Source of the DNA: Brotaphodocola faecis
GTDB taxonomy: Bacteria; Bacillota; Clostridia; Lachnospirales; Lachnospiraceae
Assembly (NCBI RefSeq): GCF_040096075.1
Contig: NZ_JBBMFJ010000002.1
Location: 1-64,000 of the forward strand
Direction of reading: 5' to 3'
Length of the DNA stretch: 64,000 bases
The notes beneath the pieces are model-generated. The model was not told the DNA's origin. It was given only the letters and a program-made list of their open reading frames with translations, and ran no database searches. The position numbers and the translations under genes were made by a program. Numbering within the stretch: the stretch's first letter is position 1; every line of letters starts with the position of its first letter. Below are positions 49,936 through 58,563 of this stretch, piece after piece.

Positions 49936-50805
49936 ATGAGAACAACTGGAATTGTAACAGACAGCCACAGCAGCATTTCACAGAGTGAGGCAGAGAGACT
50001 TGGGATCTTTGTGCTGCCGATGCCGTTTTATATGAATGGAACCTGTTATTATGAGGGAATGAATATTACAAGGGAGGAGTTCCTGGAACGTCTGGGCAGA
50101 CTGGAGGACATCAGCACCTCCCAGCCATCTCCGGAGGCGGTCATGGAGCTGTGGGACAAGGCACTTTCCCAGTATGAGGACATCCTTTATATTCCGATCA
50201 GCAGCGGCCTGAGCGGTTCCTGTCAGACAGCCATGATGCTGGCACAGGAGGAAAAGTATGAGGGAAGGGTCTACGTTGTAGATAATGGTAGTGTGTCTAC
50301 GCCGCTTCACCGGAGCATTCTGGATGCCCTGGAGCTTTTAGAGTCCGGCTGCAGCGCGGCAGAAGTGAAGGCGCGCATGGAGCAGGTGAAGACCAAAGCC
50401 GGTATTTATATTGCGGTAGATGATTTAAAATATTTAAAACACGGCGGCCGCATTTCTGCCGGTGTGGCACTTGTAGGAGGACTTCTGAATGTAAAGCCGG
50501 TACTTCATTTTGATATCGGCATTCTGGAACTGCATAAGAACTGCCGTGGCTTAAAGCGGGCGAAGCAGACTATGATCGAGGATGTGAAGAAGGTCATTGC
50601 CGAGTCCTATCAGCAGGAATATGATGCGGGAAACATGCACATTGTGGCGGCTTCCAGTGCCGGAAAAGAAGAGACAGAAGGTTGGGTCAAGGAAATCGAA
50701 GCAGCATTTCCGGGTCAGGCCATCCTCTGCGATGACTTGTCCTTTGGCGTAACCTGCCACATCGGACCGGGTGGCCTGGGGATCGGGTATACCTGTAAGC
50801 CATGA
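49936..50805 (+). CDS. DegV family fatty-acid-binding protein
   Basis: DegV/FakB-like protein of 289 residues that binds a fatty acid, probably presenting it to the FakA kinase. Seen: GIVTDSHSSISQSEAERLGI at the start (VTDS motif), TSQPSPEAVMELW near 55, PISSGLSGSCQTAMM near 84, VVDNGSVSTPLHR near 113 and YLKHGGRISAG near 163. GAAGGAGAATTTTGG precedes ATG. Single-gene unit with own promoter. Confidence 0.92.
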   Translation: MRTTGIVTDSHSSISQSEAERLGIFVLPMPFYMNGTCYYEGMNITREEFLERLGRLEDISTSQPSPEAVMELWDKALSQYEDILYIPISSGLSGSCQTAMMLAQEEKYEGRVYVVDNGSVSTPLHRSILDALELLESGCSAAEVKARMEQVKTKAGIYIAVDDLKYLKHGGRISAGVALVGGLLNVKPVLHFDIGILELHKNCRGLKRAKQTMIEDVKKVIAESYQQEYDAGNMHIVAASSAGKEETEGWVKEIEAAFPGQAILCDDLSFGVTCHIGPGGLGIGYTCKP

Positions 50806-50901
50806 TTTCCAGTACTTCCCAGTAGCTTTTCCATGTTCTGTATGGTAACATACTTTTGTAACAAATTTGAAATATTTATGTAACAAAAGGAGAAAAAGAA
50901 C

Positions 50902-51228
50902 ATGAAAAAACAGATCGCAACCACCGCAGCAGCAATGGCAGTAACCGCCCTGCTGGCCTTCCAGCCGATGACCGCATTTGCGGCGACTGCAAACTGTGGA
51001 AACGGAGCAAATAACCGGGGATGCACCATTCAGGTATGCCAGAGCTATGGCGGCAATACCGGAAACTGCAGCCAGAATAACAATGCATGCGGAAAGAATG
51101 GAAATGCCTGCAATCCTGCAGGAAACCGCGTAACAGCAGGGGTCAGCAGAAAGAACCTGTCCGGTAAAACCTGCAGCAGCCCGCAGATGATTTCCTATGT
51201 GATGGGAAGCTCTGCCTGCCGCAGATAA
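50902..51228 (+). CDS. small secreted cysteine-rich protein
   Basis: 108 residues, function not recognised. A clear signal peptide (about 1-27, MKKQ start, hydrophobic ALLAFQPMTAFA, cut after AFA-A) is followed by an 80-residue mature part with eight cysteines (NCGNG, GCTIQVC, NCSQNN, ACGKNG, ACNPAG, TCSSP, ACRR), many Asn and Gly, and a basic C terminus. This could be a disulfide-stabilised wall, spore or antimicrobial peptide, but there are no bacteriocin genes beside it. AAAGGAG precedes ATG; a terminator follows. Confidence 0.75.
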   Translation: MKKQIATTAAAMAVTALLAFQPMTAFAATANCGNGANNRGCTIQVCQSYGGNTGNCSQNNNACGKNGNACNPAGNRVTAGVSRKNLSGKTCSSPQMISYVMGSSACRR

Positions 51229-51241
51229 TACATAGCAACAC

Positions 51242-51268
51242 AAAGGGGCCTTTTATGGCCTCTTTTTT
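51242..51268 (+). terminator. terminator after the cysteine-rich gene
   Basis: AAAGGGGCC/GGCCTCTTT stem around six bases, then a run of T. Confidence 0.8.
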
Positions 51269-51345
51269 TATATTCTGTTTGACAAAGCACTAACAAAAAA
51301 ACTATGCAAAGTGAAAATAAAATGAAAAAAATATTCAAAAAACAC

Positions 51346-51373
51346 TTGCAAAATATACAAAAAGTGTTATAGT
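51346..51373 (+). promoter_or_regulatory. adh promoter
   Basis: TTGCAA (51346-51351), 16-bp spacer, TATAGT (51368-51373). Confidence 0.6.
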
Positions 51374-51386
51374 AAGAACAGAGTTA

Positions 51387-51404
51387 ATGTTAATAAATTA
51401 ACGA
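51387..51404. promoter_or_regulatory. Rex-like operator
   Basis: ATGTTAATAAATTAACGA matches the clostridial Rex consensus TTGTTAAnnnnTTAACAA at 12 of 14 fixed positions. It lies just downstream of the expected transcription start (about 51380), a place suited to repression. A further TTAACAA half site follows at 51406-51412. Confidence 0.6.
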
Positions 51405-51467
51405 GTTAACAAAAGCATCTAAATAAAAAAAGGTGCTGCCTGACGGCGGCAGAATGGAGGAGCTATT

Positions 51468-52685
51468 ATGGCTAGATTCACATTACCAAGAGATTTATAT
51501 CACGGAAAAGGTGCATTAGAGGCATTAAAGACATTCGAAGGTAAGAAAGCAATCATCTGTGTTGGCGGCGGTTCCATGAAACGTTTCGGTTTCCTTGACA
51601 AGGCAAAACAGTACCTGGAGGAAGCAGGAATGGAAGTTCAGCTTTACGAGGGCATCGAGCCGGATCCTTCCGTAGAGACCGTTATGAAGGGCGCAGCAGC
51701 CATGGAAGCATTCCAGCCTGACTGGATTGTTGCTATGGGCGGCGGTTCCCCAATCGATGCAGCAAAAGCAATGTGGATCAAGTATGAGTATCCGGACATC
51801 ACCTTTGAAGATATGTGCAAGGTATTCGGTATCCCGAAACTGAGAAGAAAAGCTCATTTCTGCGCAATTTCCTCTACTTCTGGAACCGCTACCGAGGTTA
51901 CCGCATTCTCTATCATTACCGATTACCAGAAGGGCATCAAGTACCCGATCGCTGATTTCGAGATTACCCCGGATGTAGCAATCGTAGATCCGGATCTGGC
52001 AGAGACCATGCCGCAGAAGCTGGTAGCTCATACCGGTATGGATGCTATGACCCATGCAATTGAGGCATATGTTTCCACCGCAAACTGCGACTTTACCGAT
52101 CCGCTGGCTCTGCACGCTATCAAGATGATCCAGAGAGATCTGGTAGATTCCTACAACGGTGACATGGCAAAACGTGATTCTATGCACAATGCACAGTGTC
52201 TGGCAGGTATGGCATTCTCTAACGCATTGTTAGGCATTGTTCATTCCATGGCTCATAAGACCGGTGCTGCATTCGCAGATTACGGCGCACACATTATCCA
52301 CGGTGCAGCAAACGCTATGTACCTGCCGAAGGTTATCGCATTCAACGCAAAAGATGAGACTGCAAAAGAGCGTTATGGCGAGATTGCAGACTTCATGAAG
52401 CTGGGCGGCGAGAACCTGGATGAGAAGGTTGCTCTGTTAATTGCTTACTTAAGAAAGATGAACGACGACTTAAAGATCCCGCACTGCATCAAGAACTACG
52501 GCACAGACAGCTATCCGACCGAGCAGGGCTTCGTACCGGAAGAGGTATTCTTAGAGAGACTGCCGGAGATCGCAAAGAACGCCATCGCAGACGCATGTAC
52601 CGGTTCCAACCCGCGTCAGCCTAGTCAGGAAGAGATGGAGAAGCTGCTTAAGTGCTGCTACTACGATACTGAGGTTGATTTCTAA
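51468..52685 (+). CDS. adh: iron-containing alcohol dehydrogenase
   Basis: Fermentative NAD-dependent alcohol dehydrogenase, 405 residues. Seen: GGGSPIDAAKAMWIKYEYP near 95, SSTSGTATEVTAFSIITD near 137, GMDAMTHAIEAYVSTA near 190 and HSMAHKTGAAF then IIHGAANAMYLP near 260-285, the metal-binding His and Asp set. Resembles the ADH domain of AdhE. The ribosome site is TGGAGGAGCTATT. The gene shows the strongest codon bias and clean promoter of the region and carries a Rex-like site, fitting an NADH-responsive fermentation enzyme. Confidence 0.93.
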   Translation: MARFTLPRDLYHGKGALEALKTFEGKKAIICVGGGSMKRFGFLDKAKQYLEEAGMEVQLYEGIEPDPSVETVMKGAAAMEAFQPDWIVAMGGGSPIDAAKAMWIKYEYPDITFEDMCKVFGIPKLRRKAHFCAISSTSGTATEVTAFSIITDYQKGIKYPIADFEITPDVAIVDPDLAETMPQKLVAHTGMDAMTHAIEAYVSTANCDFTDPLALHAIKMIQRDLVDSYNGDMAKRDSMHNAQCLAGMAFSNALLGIVHSMAHKTGAAFADYGAHIIHGAANAMYLPKVIAFNAKDETAKERYGEIADFMKLGGENLDEKVALLIAYLRKMNDDLKIPHCIKNYGTDSYPTEQGFVPEEVFLERLPEIAKNAIADACTGSNPRQPSQEEMEKLLKCCYYDTEVDF

Positions 52686-52706
52686 TTCTTCATACATACA
52701 ATTTAT

Positions 52707-52742
52707 AAACACCCCGCCGGGATTTCCCGGCGGGGTGTTTTT
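52707..52742 (+). terminator. terminator after adh
   Basis: Perfect 15-bp stem, arms AAACACCCCGCCGGG and CCCGGCGGGGTGTTT, with a T run. Confidence 0.95.
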
Positions 52743-52769
52743 CGTGTTTGTTTACATCCATTTGCCCTA

Positions 52770-52798
52770 TTGCTAATTTTGAAAAAGATACGTATAAT
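52770..52798 (+). promoter_or_regulatory. promoter of the anion transporter gene
   Basis: TTGCTA (52770-52775), 17-bp spacer, TATAAT (52793-52798). Confidence 0.65.
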
Positions 52799-52822
52799 AA
52801 TCTATTGTGATTTTTAGGAAGA

Positions 52823-54037
52823 ATGGGAAGGAAATACGATTTGATGAAGAGGCTGATTGCATATTTCAAAAAGGAGACGGTGCTCTGTGTGGCCATGCTC
52901 TTAGGTGTGGTTTCTATGTTCCTGGTTCATCCGGACAGCCAGTATCCGGAGTATCTGGATTACCGGACGCTGGCACTTTTATTTTCCCTGATGACAATTA
53001 TGGAAGGATTTAAGCAGACAGGACTTTTCGGGGAGATTGCGCAGGTTCTGCTTACGAGAGTTCATACGTTCCGGCAATTATATCTGGTACTGGTGCTGCT
53101 GTGCTTCTTTTGTTCCATGTGGATTACAAATGATGTATCGCTGCTGACATTTGTTCCATTTACAATTCTGGTGTTGGAACTGGCTGGCCTGCAAAAGGAA
53201 ATGATTCCGGTGATTGTCATGCAGACCATTGCGGCAAACCTTGGCAGTATGATGACACCGGTGGGCAATCCGCAGAATCTTTATCTGTATTCGGTTTCAG
53301 GCATGGATATGGGACAATTTTTGTTGATCATGGCTCCACTCAGTGTTCTTTCTTTTCTGATGATTCTGGGTGCTTGCATGCTGCACAAAAACTTTACACT
53401 GGATGCCAGGTGCCTGAAAGCAGGAACGACCTTTTCTGATACGATACCTGGAATGCAGAAAAAGGGAGAAAATTCCCGGAAGGACACCAGAAAACAGCAG
53501 AATCTGCTGTTGGGTGTTCTATTTCTGATCAGTTTGCTTTCCGTATTTCGTATTTTAAGCTGGCCTGTTCTTCTGTTGATCGTGCTGGCCGGATGTCTGT
53601 GCTTAAACAGTGTATTGCATGGAAACTTTCTTCCGAAAAAAGTGGATTACAGCCTGCTTCTGACTTTTTTAGCCTTTTTTATATTTATTGGAAATATGAA
53701 ACGGATTGATCTGGTACGGGACTTCCTGGACCAGATGTTAACGGGAAGAGAATTACTGGTATCGTTTGGCTGCAGTCAGGTAATCAGCAATGTGCCGGCA
53801 GCTATTTTACTTTCCGGGTTTACGGATCAGTATGCGGCGCTTCTCCGGGGTGTCAATATCGGCGGTCTTGGCACGTTGATTGCATCTCTGGCCAGCCTGA
53901 TTTCGTATAAATTTTTTGCTGAAAAGCAGGGACAATCTCCGAAATGTGGAACGAAACAGCGTTACCTGCTTCAGTTTACGCTCTGGAATGTGGGAATGGC
54001 GGCGGCCCTTCTGTTGGCAGCATTCATGTTAAGCTAG
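52823..54037 (+). CDS. anion transporter, ArsB/NhaD/SLC13-like
   Basis: Membrane transporter of the IT superfamily, 404 residues with about ten hydrophobic segments. WITNDVSLLTFVPFTILVLE near 100 (core NDVSLLTFVP) and AANLGSMMTPVGNPQNLYLY near 136 (core MMTPVGNPQN) are the re-entrant loop signatures of this group, and CSQVISNVPAAILLSGF near 310 mirrors the first. The substrate may be a dicarboxylate, citrate or arsenite; not resolvable. ATG 52823 follows AGGAAGA; ATG 52844 is an alternative. Confidence 0.8.
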   Translation: MGRKYDLMKRLIAYFKKETVLCVAMLLGVVSMFLVHPDSQYPEYLDYRTLALLFSLMTIMEGFKQTGLFGEIAQVLLTRVHTFRQLYLVLVLLCFFCSMWITNDVSLLTFVPFTILVLELAGLQKEMIPVIVMQTIAANLGSMMTPVGNPQNLYLYSVSGMDMGQFLLIMAPLSVLSFLMILGACMLHKNFTLDARCLKAGTTFSDTIPGMQKKGENSRKDTRKQQNLLLGVLFLISLLSVFRILSWPVLLLIVLAGCLCLNSVLHGNFLPKKVDYSLLLTFLAFFIFIGNMKRIDLVRDFLDQMLTGRELLVSFGCSQVISNVPAAILLSGFTDQYAALLRGVNIGGLGTLIASLASLISYKFFAEKQGQSPKCGTKQRYLLQFTLWNVGMAAALLLAAFMLS

Positions 54038-54083
54038 GCTGCCGCGTATGGATTCACCGGAATTATGAAATTTCACTTTTTAC

Positions 54084-54113
54084 TTGATTTTTTTTCTTTT
54101 TATTAGGTATAAT
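54084..54113 (+). promoter_or_regulatory. parE promoter
   Basis: TTGATT (54084-54089), 18-bp spacer, TATAAT (54108-54113). Confidence 0.6.
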
Positions 54114-54163
54114 GATAACTCGAACATTTGTTTTATGAACAGTTTTATAGACGGAGGGGTAAC

Positions 54164-56083
54164 ATGGCAAATACACAGTATAACGCAGACAGCATTACAG
54201 TCCTGGAAGGTCTGGAAGCAGTGCGAAAACGCCCGGGCATGTATATCGGCGGCGTTGGCACAAAGGGACTCAATCACCTGATCTACGAGATCGTGGACAA
54301 TGCGGTGGACGAGCATCTGGCTGGTTTCTGCAATACCATCTGGGTCACACTGGAGGCGGACGGTTCCTGCACGGTGAAGGACAGCGGCCGCGGCATTCCG
54401 GTGGAGATGCATAAAAAGGGCGTATCTGCGGAACGTGTGGTACTTTCCACCCTCCACGCAGGCGGTAAGTTTGACAATCAGGCCTATAAGACCAGCGGCG
54501 GTCTGCACGGTGTTGGTTCGTCCGTAGTAAATGCATTGTCAGCCCGCATGGATGTAAAAATCTACAAAAATGGTTTTATCCATCATGATGCTTATGAGCG
54601 CGGCATTCCGACGGTAGAACTGGAGAATGGCCTGCTGCCGGTTCTCGGCAAGACCAGACAGACTGGTACAGAGATTAACTTTCTGCCGGACGATGAGATT
54701 TTTGAAAAAACACGGTTTAAGGCAGACTGGTTAAAGAGTCGACTGCATGAGACAGCCTATTTAAATCCGGGCCTGATGATCTATTATAAGAATGCGCGGG
54801 CCAATGAGAAAGAAGAAATTACCTATCATGAGCCAGAGGGCATTGTGGCTTATGTCAAAGAGTTGAACCGGGGCAAGACAGCCATCCACGAGCCTGTCTA
54901 TTTTAAGAAAGAAGTAGATAAGATCGAGGTTGAGGTAGCGTTCCAGTTTGTAGATGCATTTGAGGAGAATATTCTGGGCTTCTGCAACAACATTTTCACG
55001 CAGGAGGGCGGCACGCATCTGGCCGGATTCAAGACTCGTTTTACCCAGCTCATCAATTCCTATGCCAGAGAACTCGGCATCTTAAAAGAAAAAGACCCGA
55101 ATTTTACCGGAGCGGATACGCGAAACGGCATGACAGCTATTGTGGCTGTGAAGCATCCGGATCCGATCTTTGAAGGCCAGACCAAGACAAAGCTGGCCAG
55201 TGCAGATGCCACCAAGGCGGTCTTCACGGTATCTGGAGATCTGCTGCAGCATTATTTTGACCGCAATCTGGAGACCTTAAAAGCTATCATCGGCTGTGCG
55301 GAGAAATCTGCCAGGATCCGCAAGGCAGAGGAAAAGGCTAAAACCAACATGCTCACCAAGTCTAAATTTTCCTTTGACAGCAACGGAAAGCTGGCAAACT
55401 GTGAGAGCCGGGACGCGGAGCTCTGTGAGATTTTCATTGTAGAGGGAGATTCTGCGGGCGGTTCTGCCAAGACGGCAAGAAACCGGAAGTACCAGGCCAT
55501 TCTGCCAATCCGGGGAAAAATTTTAAACGTAGAAAAAGCTTCCATGGACAAGGTCCTGGCCAATGCCGAGATCAAGACCATGATCAATACCTTCGGCTGC
55601 GGCTTTTCCGAGGGCTACGGCAATGACTTCGACATTACCAAATTAAAATATAACAAGATCATCCTCATGACGGATGCGGATGTAGACGGCAGCCACATCG
55701 ACACACTGCTTTTAACCTTCCTGTACCGTTTTATGCCGGAACTGATCTACAACGGACATGTCTATATTGCCATGCCGCCGCTTTACAAGGTCATTCCGTC
55801 CAGAGGACAGGAAATGTACCTGTACGATGACAAAGAACTGGAGCGTTACCGCAAAACTCACACGGGTGATTTTCGCTTGCAGCGTTACAAAGGTCTTGGT
55901 GAGATGGACCCGGAACAGCTCTGGGAAACCACCCTGGATCCGGAACGCCGCGTGTTAAAACGTGTGGAAATTGAGGATGCCCGCATGGCATCCGAGGTGA
56001 CCGAGATGCTGATGGGCAGTGAAGTGCCGCCGCGCAAGCAGTTTATCTACGACCACGCGAACGAAGCAGAGATTGACGCATAA
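54164..56083 (+). CDS. parE: DNA topoisomerase IV subunit B
   Basis: ATPase subunit of topoisomerase IV, which decatenates daughter chromosomes. 639 residues: GHKL ATPase (VLEGLEAVRKRPGMYIG near 13; DNAVDEHLAG; DSGRGIPV; GGLHGVGSSVVNALS), transducer, and TOPRIM domain (EGDSAGGSAKTARNRKYQAIL near 427; core EGDSAGGSA; LMTDADVDGSHI near 500). I start at ATG 54164 (MANTQYNADS, behind GGAGGGGTAAC). Called ParE rather than GyrB because it stands with a ParC-like A subunit away from dnaA/recF; gyrB cannot be excluded wholly. Confidence 0.9.
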   Translation: MANTQYNADSITVLEGLEAVRKRPGMYIGGVGTKGLNHLIYEIVDNAVDEHLAGFCNTIWVTLEADGSCTVKDSGRGIPVEMHKKGVSAERVVLSTLHAGGKFDNQAYKTSGGLHGVGSSVVNALSARMDVKIYKNGFIHHDAYERGIPTVELENGLLPVLGKTRQTGTEINFLPDDEIFEKTRFKADWLKSRLHETAYLNPGLMIYYKNARANEKEEITYHEPEGIVAYVKELNRGKTAIHEPVYFKKEVDKIEVEVAFQFVDAFEENILGFCNNIFTQEGGTHLAGFKTRFTQLINSYARELGILKEKDPNFTGADTRNGMTAIVAVKHPDPIFEGQTKTKLASADATKAVFTVSGDLLQHYFDRNLETLKAIIGCAEKSARIRKAEEKAKTNMLTKSKFSFDSNGKLANCESRDAELCEIFIVEGDSAGGSAKTARNRKYQAILPIRGKILNVEKASMDKVLANAEIKTMINTFGCGFSEGYGNDFDITKLKYNKIILMTDADVDGSHIDTLLLTFLYRFMPELIYNGHVYIAMPPLYKVIPSRGQEMYLYDDKELERYRKTHTGDFRLQRYKGLGEMDPEQLWETTLDPERRVLKRVEIEDARMASEVTEMLMGSEVPPRKQFIYDHANEAEIDA

Positions 56084-56094
56084 GGAGAGGAAAC

Positions 56095-58329
56095 ATGGCT
56101 GAGAAGATATTAACAACAGAATATTCCGAGGAGATGCAGCGCAGTTATTTAAACTACTCCATGAGTGTCATCACTGCCCGAGCCATCCCGGACGCAAGAG
56201 ACGGCTTAAAGCCGGTACAGCGCCGCGTGCTTTACGATATGAGCGAGCTGCGCTTAGGGCATGACAAGCCACACAGAAAATCCGCGCGTATCGTTGGCGA
56301 TACCATGGGTAAATATCACCCGCACGGTGACAGTTCCATTTACGAGACTTTGGTTGTCATGTCTCAGGAGTTTAAAAAAGGCATGGCACTGGTGGACGGC
56401 CACGGAAACTTTGGTTCCATCGAGGGTGACGGCGCGGCTGCTATGCGATACACCGAGGCGCGCTTAAAGAAATTTGCCGAGGAGGTTTACTTAAAAGATC
56501 TGGATAAAACAGTCAATTTTGTCTCCAACTACGATGAATCTGAGAAAGAGCCTGAGGTGCTTCCGGTCCGCGTTCCGAACCTGCTGATCAACGGTGCGGA
56601 GGGTATTGCGGTCGGCATGAGCACCAGTATTCCGACCCATAATCTGGGTGAAGTTGTAGATCTGGTAAAGGCCTATATTGACAAACCAGACATGTCCTTG
56701 GAAGAGATGATGGAGCTGATGCCAGGACCGGATTTCCCGACCGGCGGCATCATTGCCAATCAGAAAGACCTGCCGGCTATTTACGAGACCGGCGTTGGTA
56801 AAATCAAACTGCGCGGCAAGATCGAGGTGGAATTAGGCCGCAGAAAAGCAGACCGGGACAAGCTGGTCATCAGTGAGATCCCTTACACTATGATTGGCGC
56901 CGGCATTAATAAATTCCTGGTGGACATTGCGGAACTGGTAGAGAATAAAACGCTGTCTGATGTGGTGGATATTTCCAACCAGTCCAATAAAGAAGGAATC
57001 CGCATTGTCCTGGAACTGAAAAAAGATGCGGATATCGAGAAAATCCGCAACATCCTGTATAAGAAGACCAAGCTGGAAGATACCTTTGGTGTGAACATGC
57101 TGGCTATCGCCCATGGACGTCCGGAGACCTTAAATCTTCGCGGTATTCTGGAAAATTATCTGGAATTCCAGTACGAGAATACCACCCACAAATACCAGGC
57201 TCTGTTGGAAAAAGAACTGGAGAAAAAGGAAATCCGCGAAGGTCTCATCCGTGCCTGCGATGTAATCGACCTGATCATCGCTATTCTGCGCGGCTCCAAG
57301 AATTTAAAGGATGCCAAAGCCTGTCTTATGAATGGAGATATTTCCAAAATTCAGTTTAAGCATCCGGGCTTTGAGGAGGATGCAAAGCAGTTAAACTTTA
57401 CGGAGAAGCAGGCCAACGCCATTCTGGAGATGCGTCTGTATAAACTCATCGGCCTGGAAATCCTGGCGCTTCAGAAGGAGTACAAGGAGTGCTTAAAGCG
57501 CATTGCCGAGTACGAGAAAGTGTTAAAGAGCCGCGATGGCATGAACAAGGTCATCAAGGAAGATCTGGATCACATTAAGGAAGAATTTGCTGAGCCGCGA
57601 AAGACTCTGATTGAGAACGGAAAAGAAGCGGTATATGAGGAGTCTGCTGTGGCTGTGGCAGAGGTTGTGTTTGTTATGGACCGTTTCGGTTACTGCAAGC
57701 TCTTAGACCGTTCTGCCTACGACCGGAACCGGGAGACGGTGGATACCGAGTATAAGTATGTGATCCCGTGCCTGAATACCGACAAGCTCTGTATCTTTAC
57801 CGATACCGGAAACCTGCACCAGGTGAAGATGATGGATATTCCGTCCGGCAAGCTGCGTGATAAGGGTACGCCGATCGACAACTTAAGCAAATACGATGGC
57901 AGTAAGGAAGAAATTGTTTTCCTCACCAATTTTGGCCGCCTGACCGGGCAGCTTTTGCTGTTTGCCACAAAGATGGCCATGGTAAAGCAGGTTCCGGCAG
58001 AAGAATTTGTCACCAACAACCGTACCGTGGCAGCAACCAAGCTGCAGGAGGGCGACAGCCTGCTTACTGTCCGGATTGTGGGTACCGAGACCGATCTGGC
58101 ACTCCAGAGCGCGTCTGGTATGTTCCTGCGTTTCTCCATGGAAGAAATTCCGGAACTCAAGAAGAATTCCCGCGGTGTGCGCGGCATGAAGCTCGGTGCC
58201 GGAGATGAATTGGAAAAAATTTATTTTGTGACCCAGCAGCCACAGATTGTCTATAAAGAAAAAGAAGTGCATTTAAACCGCTTAAAGCTGGCAAAGCGGG
58301 ACGGTAAGGGAAGCAAAGTGCGCCTGTAG
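56095..58329 (+). CDS. parC: DNA topoisomerase IV subunit A
   Basis: Breakage-reunion subunit of topoisomerase IV. 744 residues; catalytic Tyr119 in AAAMRYTEARL, GDTMGKYHPHGDSSIYETLV near 68 (core YHPHGDSSIYE, the quinolone region), tower and coiled-coil parts, and a C-terminal beta-pinwheel (about 500-744). The GyrA box QRRGGKG is not seen; the pinwheel has NSRGVRGMKL instead, which supports ParC over GyrA. Starts 12 bp after parE with GGAGAGGAAAC. Confidence 0.91.
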   Translation: MAEKILTTEYSEEMQRSYLNYSMSVITARAIPDARDGLKPVQRRVLYDMSELRLGHDKPHRKSARIVGDTMGKYHPHGDSSIYETLVVMSQEFKKGMALVDGHGNFGSIEGDGAAAMRYTEARLKKFAEEVYLKDLDKTVNFVSNYDESEKEPEVLPVRVPNLLINGAEGIAVGMSTSIPTHNLGEVVDLVKAYIDKPDMSLEEMMELMPGPDFPTGGIIANQKDLPAIYETGVGKIKLRGKIEVELGRRKADRDKLVISEIPYTMIGAGINKFLVDIAELVENKTLSDVVDISNQSNKEGIRIVLELKKDADIEKIRNILYKKTKLEDTFGVNMLAIAHGRPETLNLRGILENYLEFQYENTTHKYQALLEKELEKKEIREGLIRACDVIDLIIAILRGSKNLKDAKACLMNGDISKIQFKHPGFEEDAKQLNFTEKQANAILEMRLYKLIGLEILALQKEYKECLKRIAEYEKVLKSRDGMNKVIKEDLDHIKEEFAEPRKTLIENGKEAVYEESAVAVAEVVFVMDRFGYCKLLDRSAYDRNRETVDTEYKYVIPCLNTDKLCIFTDTGNLHQVKMMDIPSGKLRDKGTPIDNLSKYDGSKEEIVFLTNFGRLTGQLLLFATKMAMVKQVPAEEFVTNNRTVAATKLQEGDSLLTVRIVGTETDLALQSASGMFLRFSMEEIPELKKNSRGVRGMKLGAGDELEKIYFVTQQPQIVYKEKEVHLNRLKLAKRDGKGSKVRL

Positions 58330-58345
58330 AAAAGTCCCATGATGC

Positions 58346-58382
58346 AAAAGCCTGTCTGCCTCCAAAAGCGGACGGGCTTTTT
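58346..58382 (+). terminator. terminator after parC
   Basis: AAAAGCCTGTCTGC pairs with GCGGACGGGCTTTTT around eight bases, followed by T. Confidence 0.9.
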
Positions 58383-58471
58383 GTAGAATCCGTCTCTCAC
58401 GTGCAGTTGTGTTTATATCAAAGAAAATGTCTTTGCACAACGCACAAATGTATTTTTCTGACGAATAACTC

Positions 58472-58500
58472 TTGATTTTTTGAAAAATATGAGATAGGAT
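58472..58500 (+). promoter_or_regulatory. asd promoter
   Basis: TTGATT (58472-58477), 17-bp spacer, TAGGAT (58495-58500). The leader of about 60 bases is too short for a lysine riboswitch. Confidence 0.5.
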
Positions 58501-58563
58501 AAGCGGGAACGAAAAAGTGGCGAAACGAAATGTTGCCATGAGGAGAGTAAGGAGCTTACGATT

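Noticed and set aside
54164..58329. gyrB-gyrA
   Set aside because: No GyrA box QRRGGKG in the A subunit and no dnaA/dnaN/recF neighbours; parE-parC fits better.
58501..58563. Lysine riboswitch or T-box before asd
   Set aside because: Leader too short and no conserved core or T-box sequence seen.
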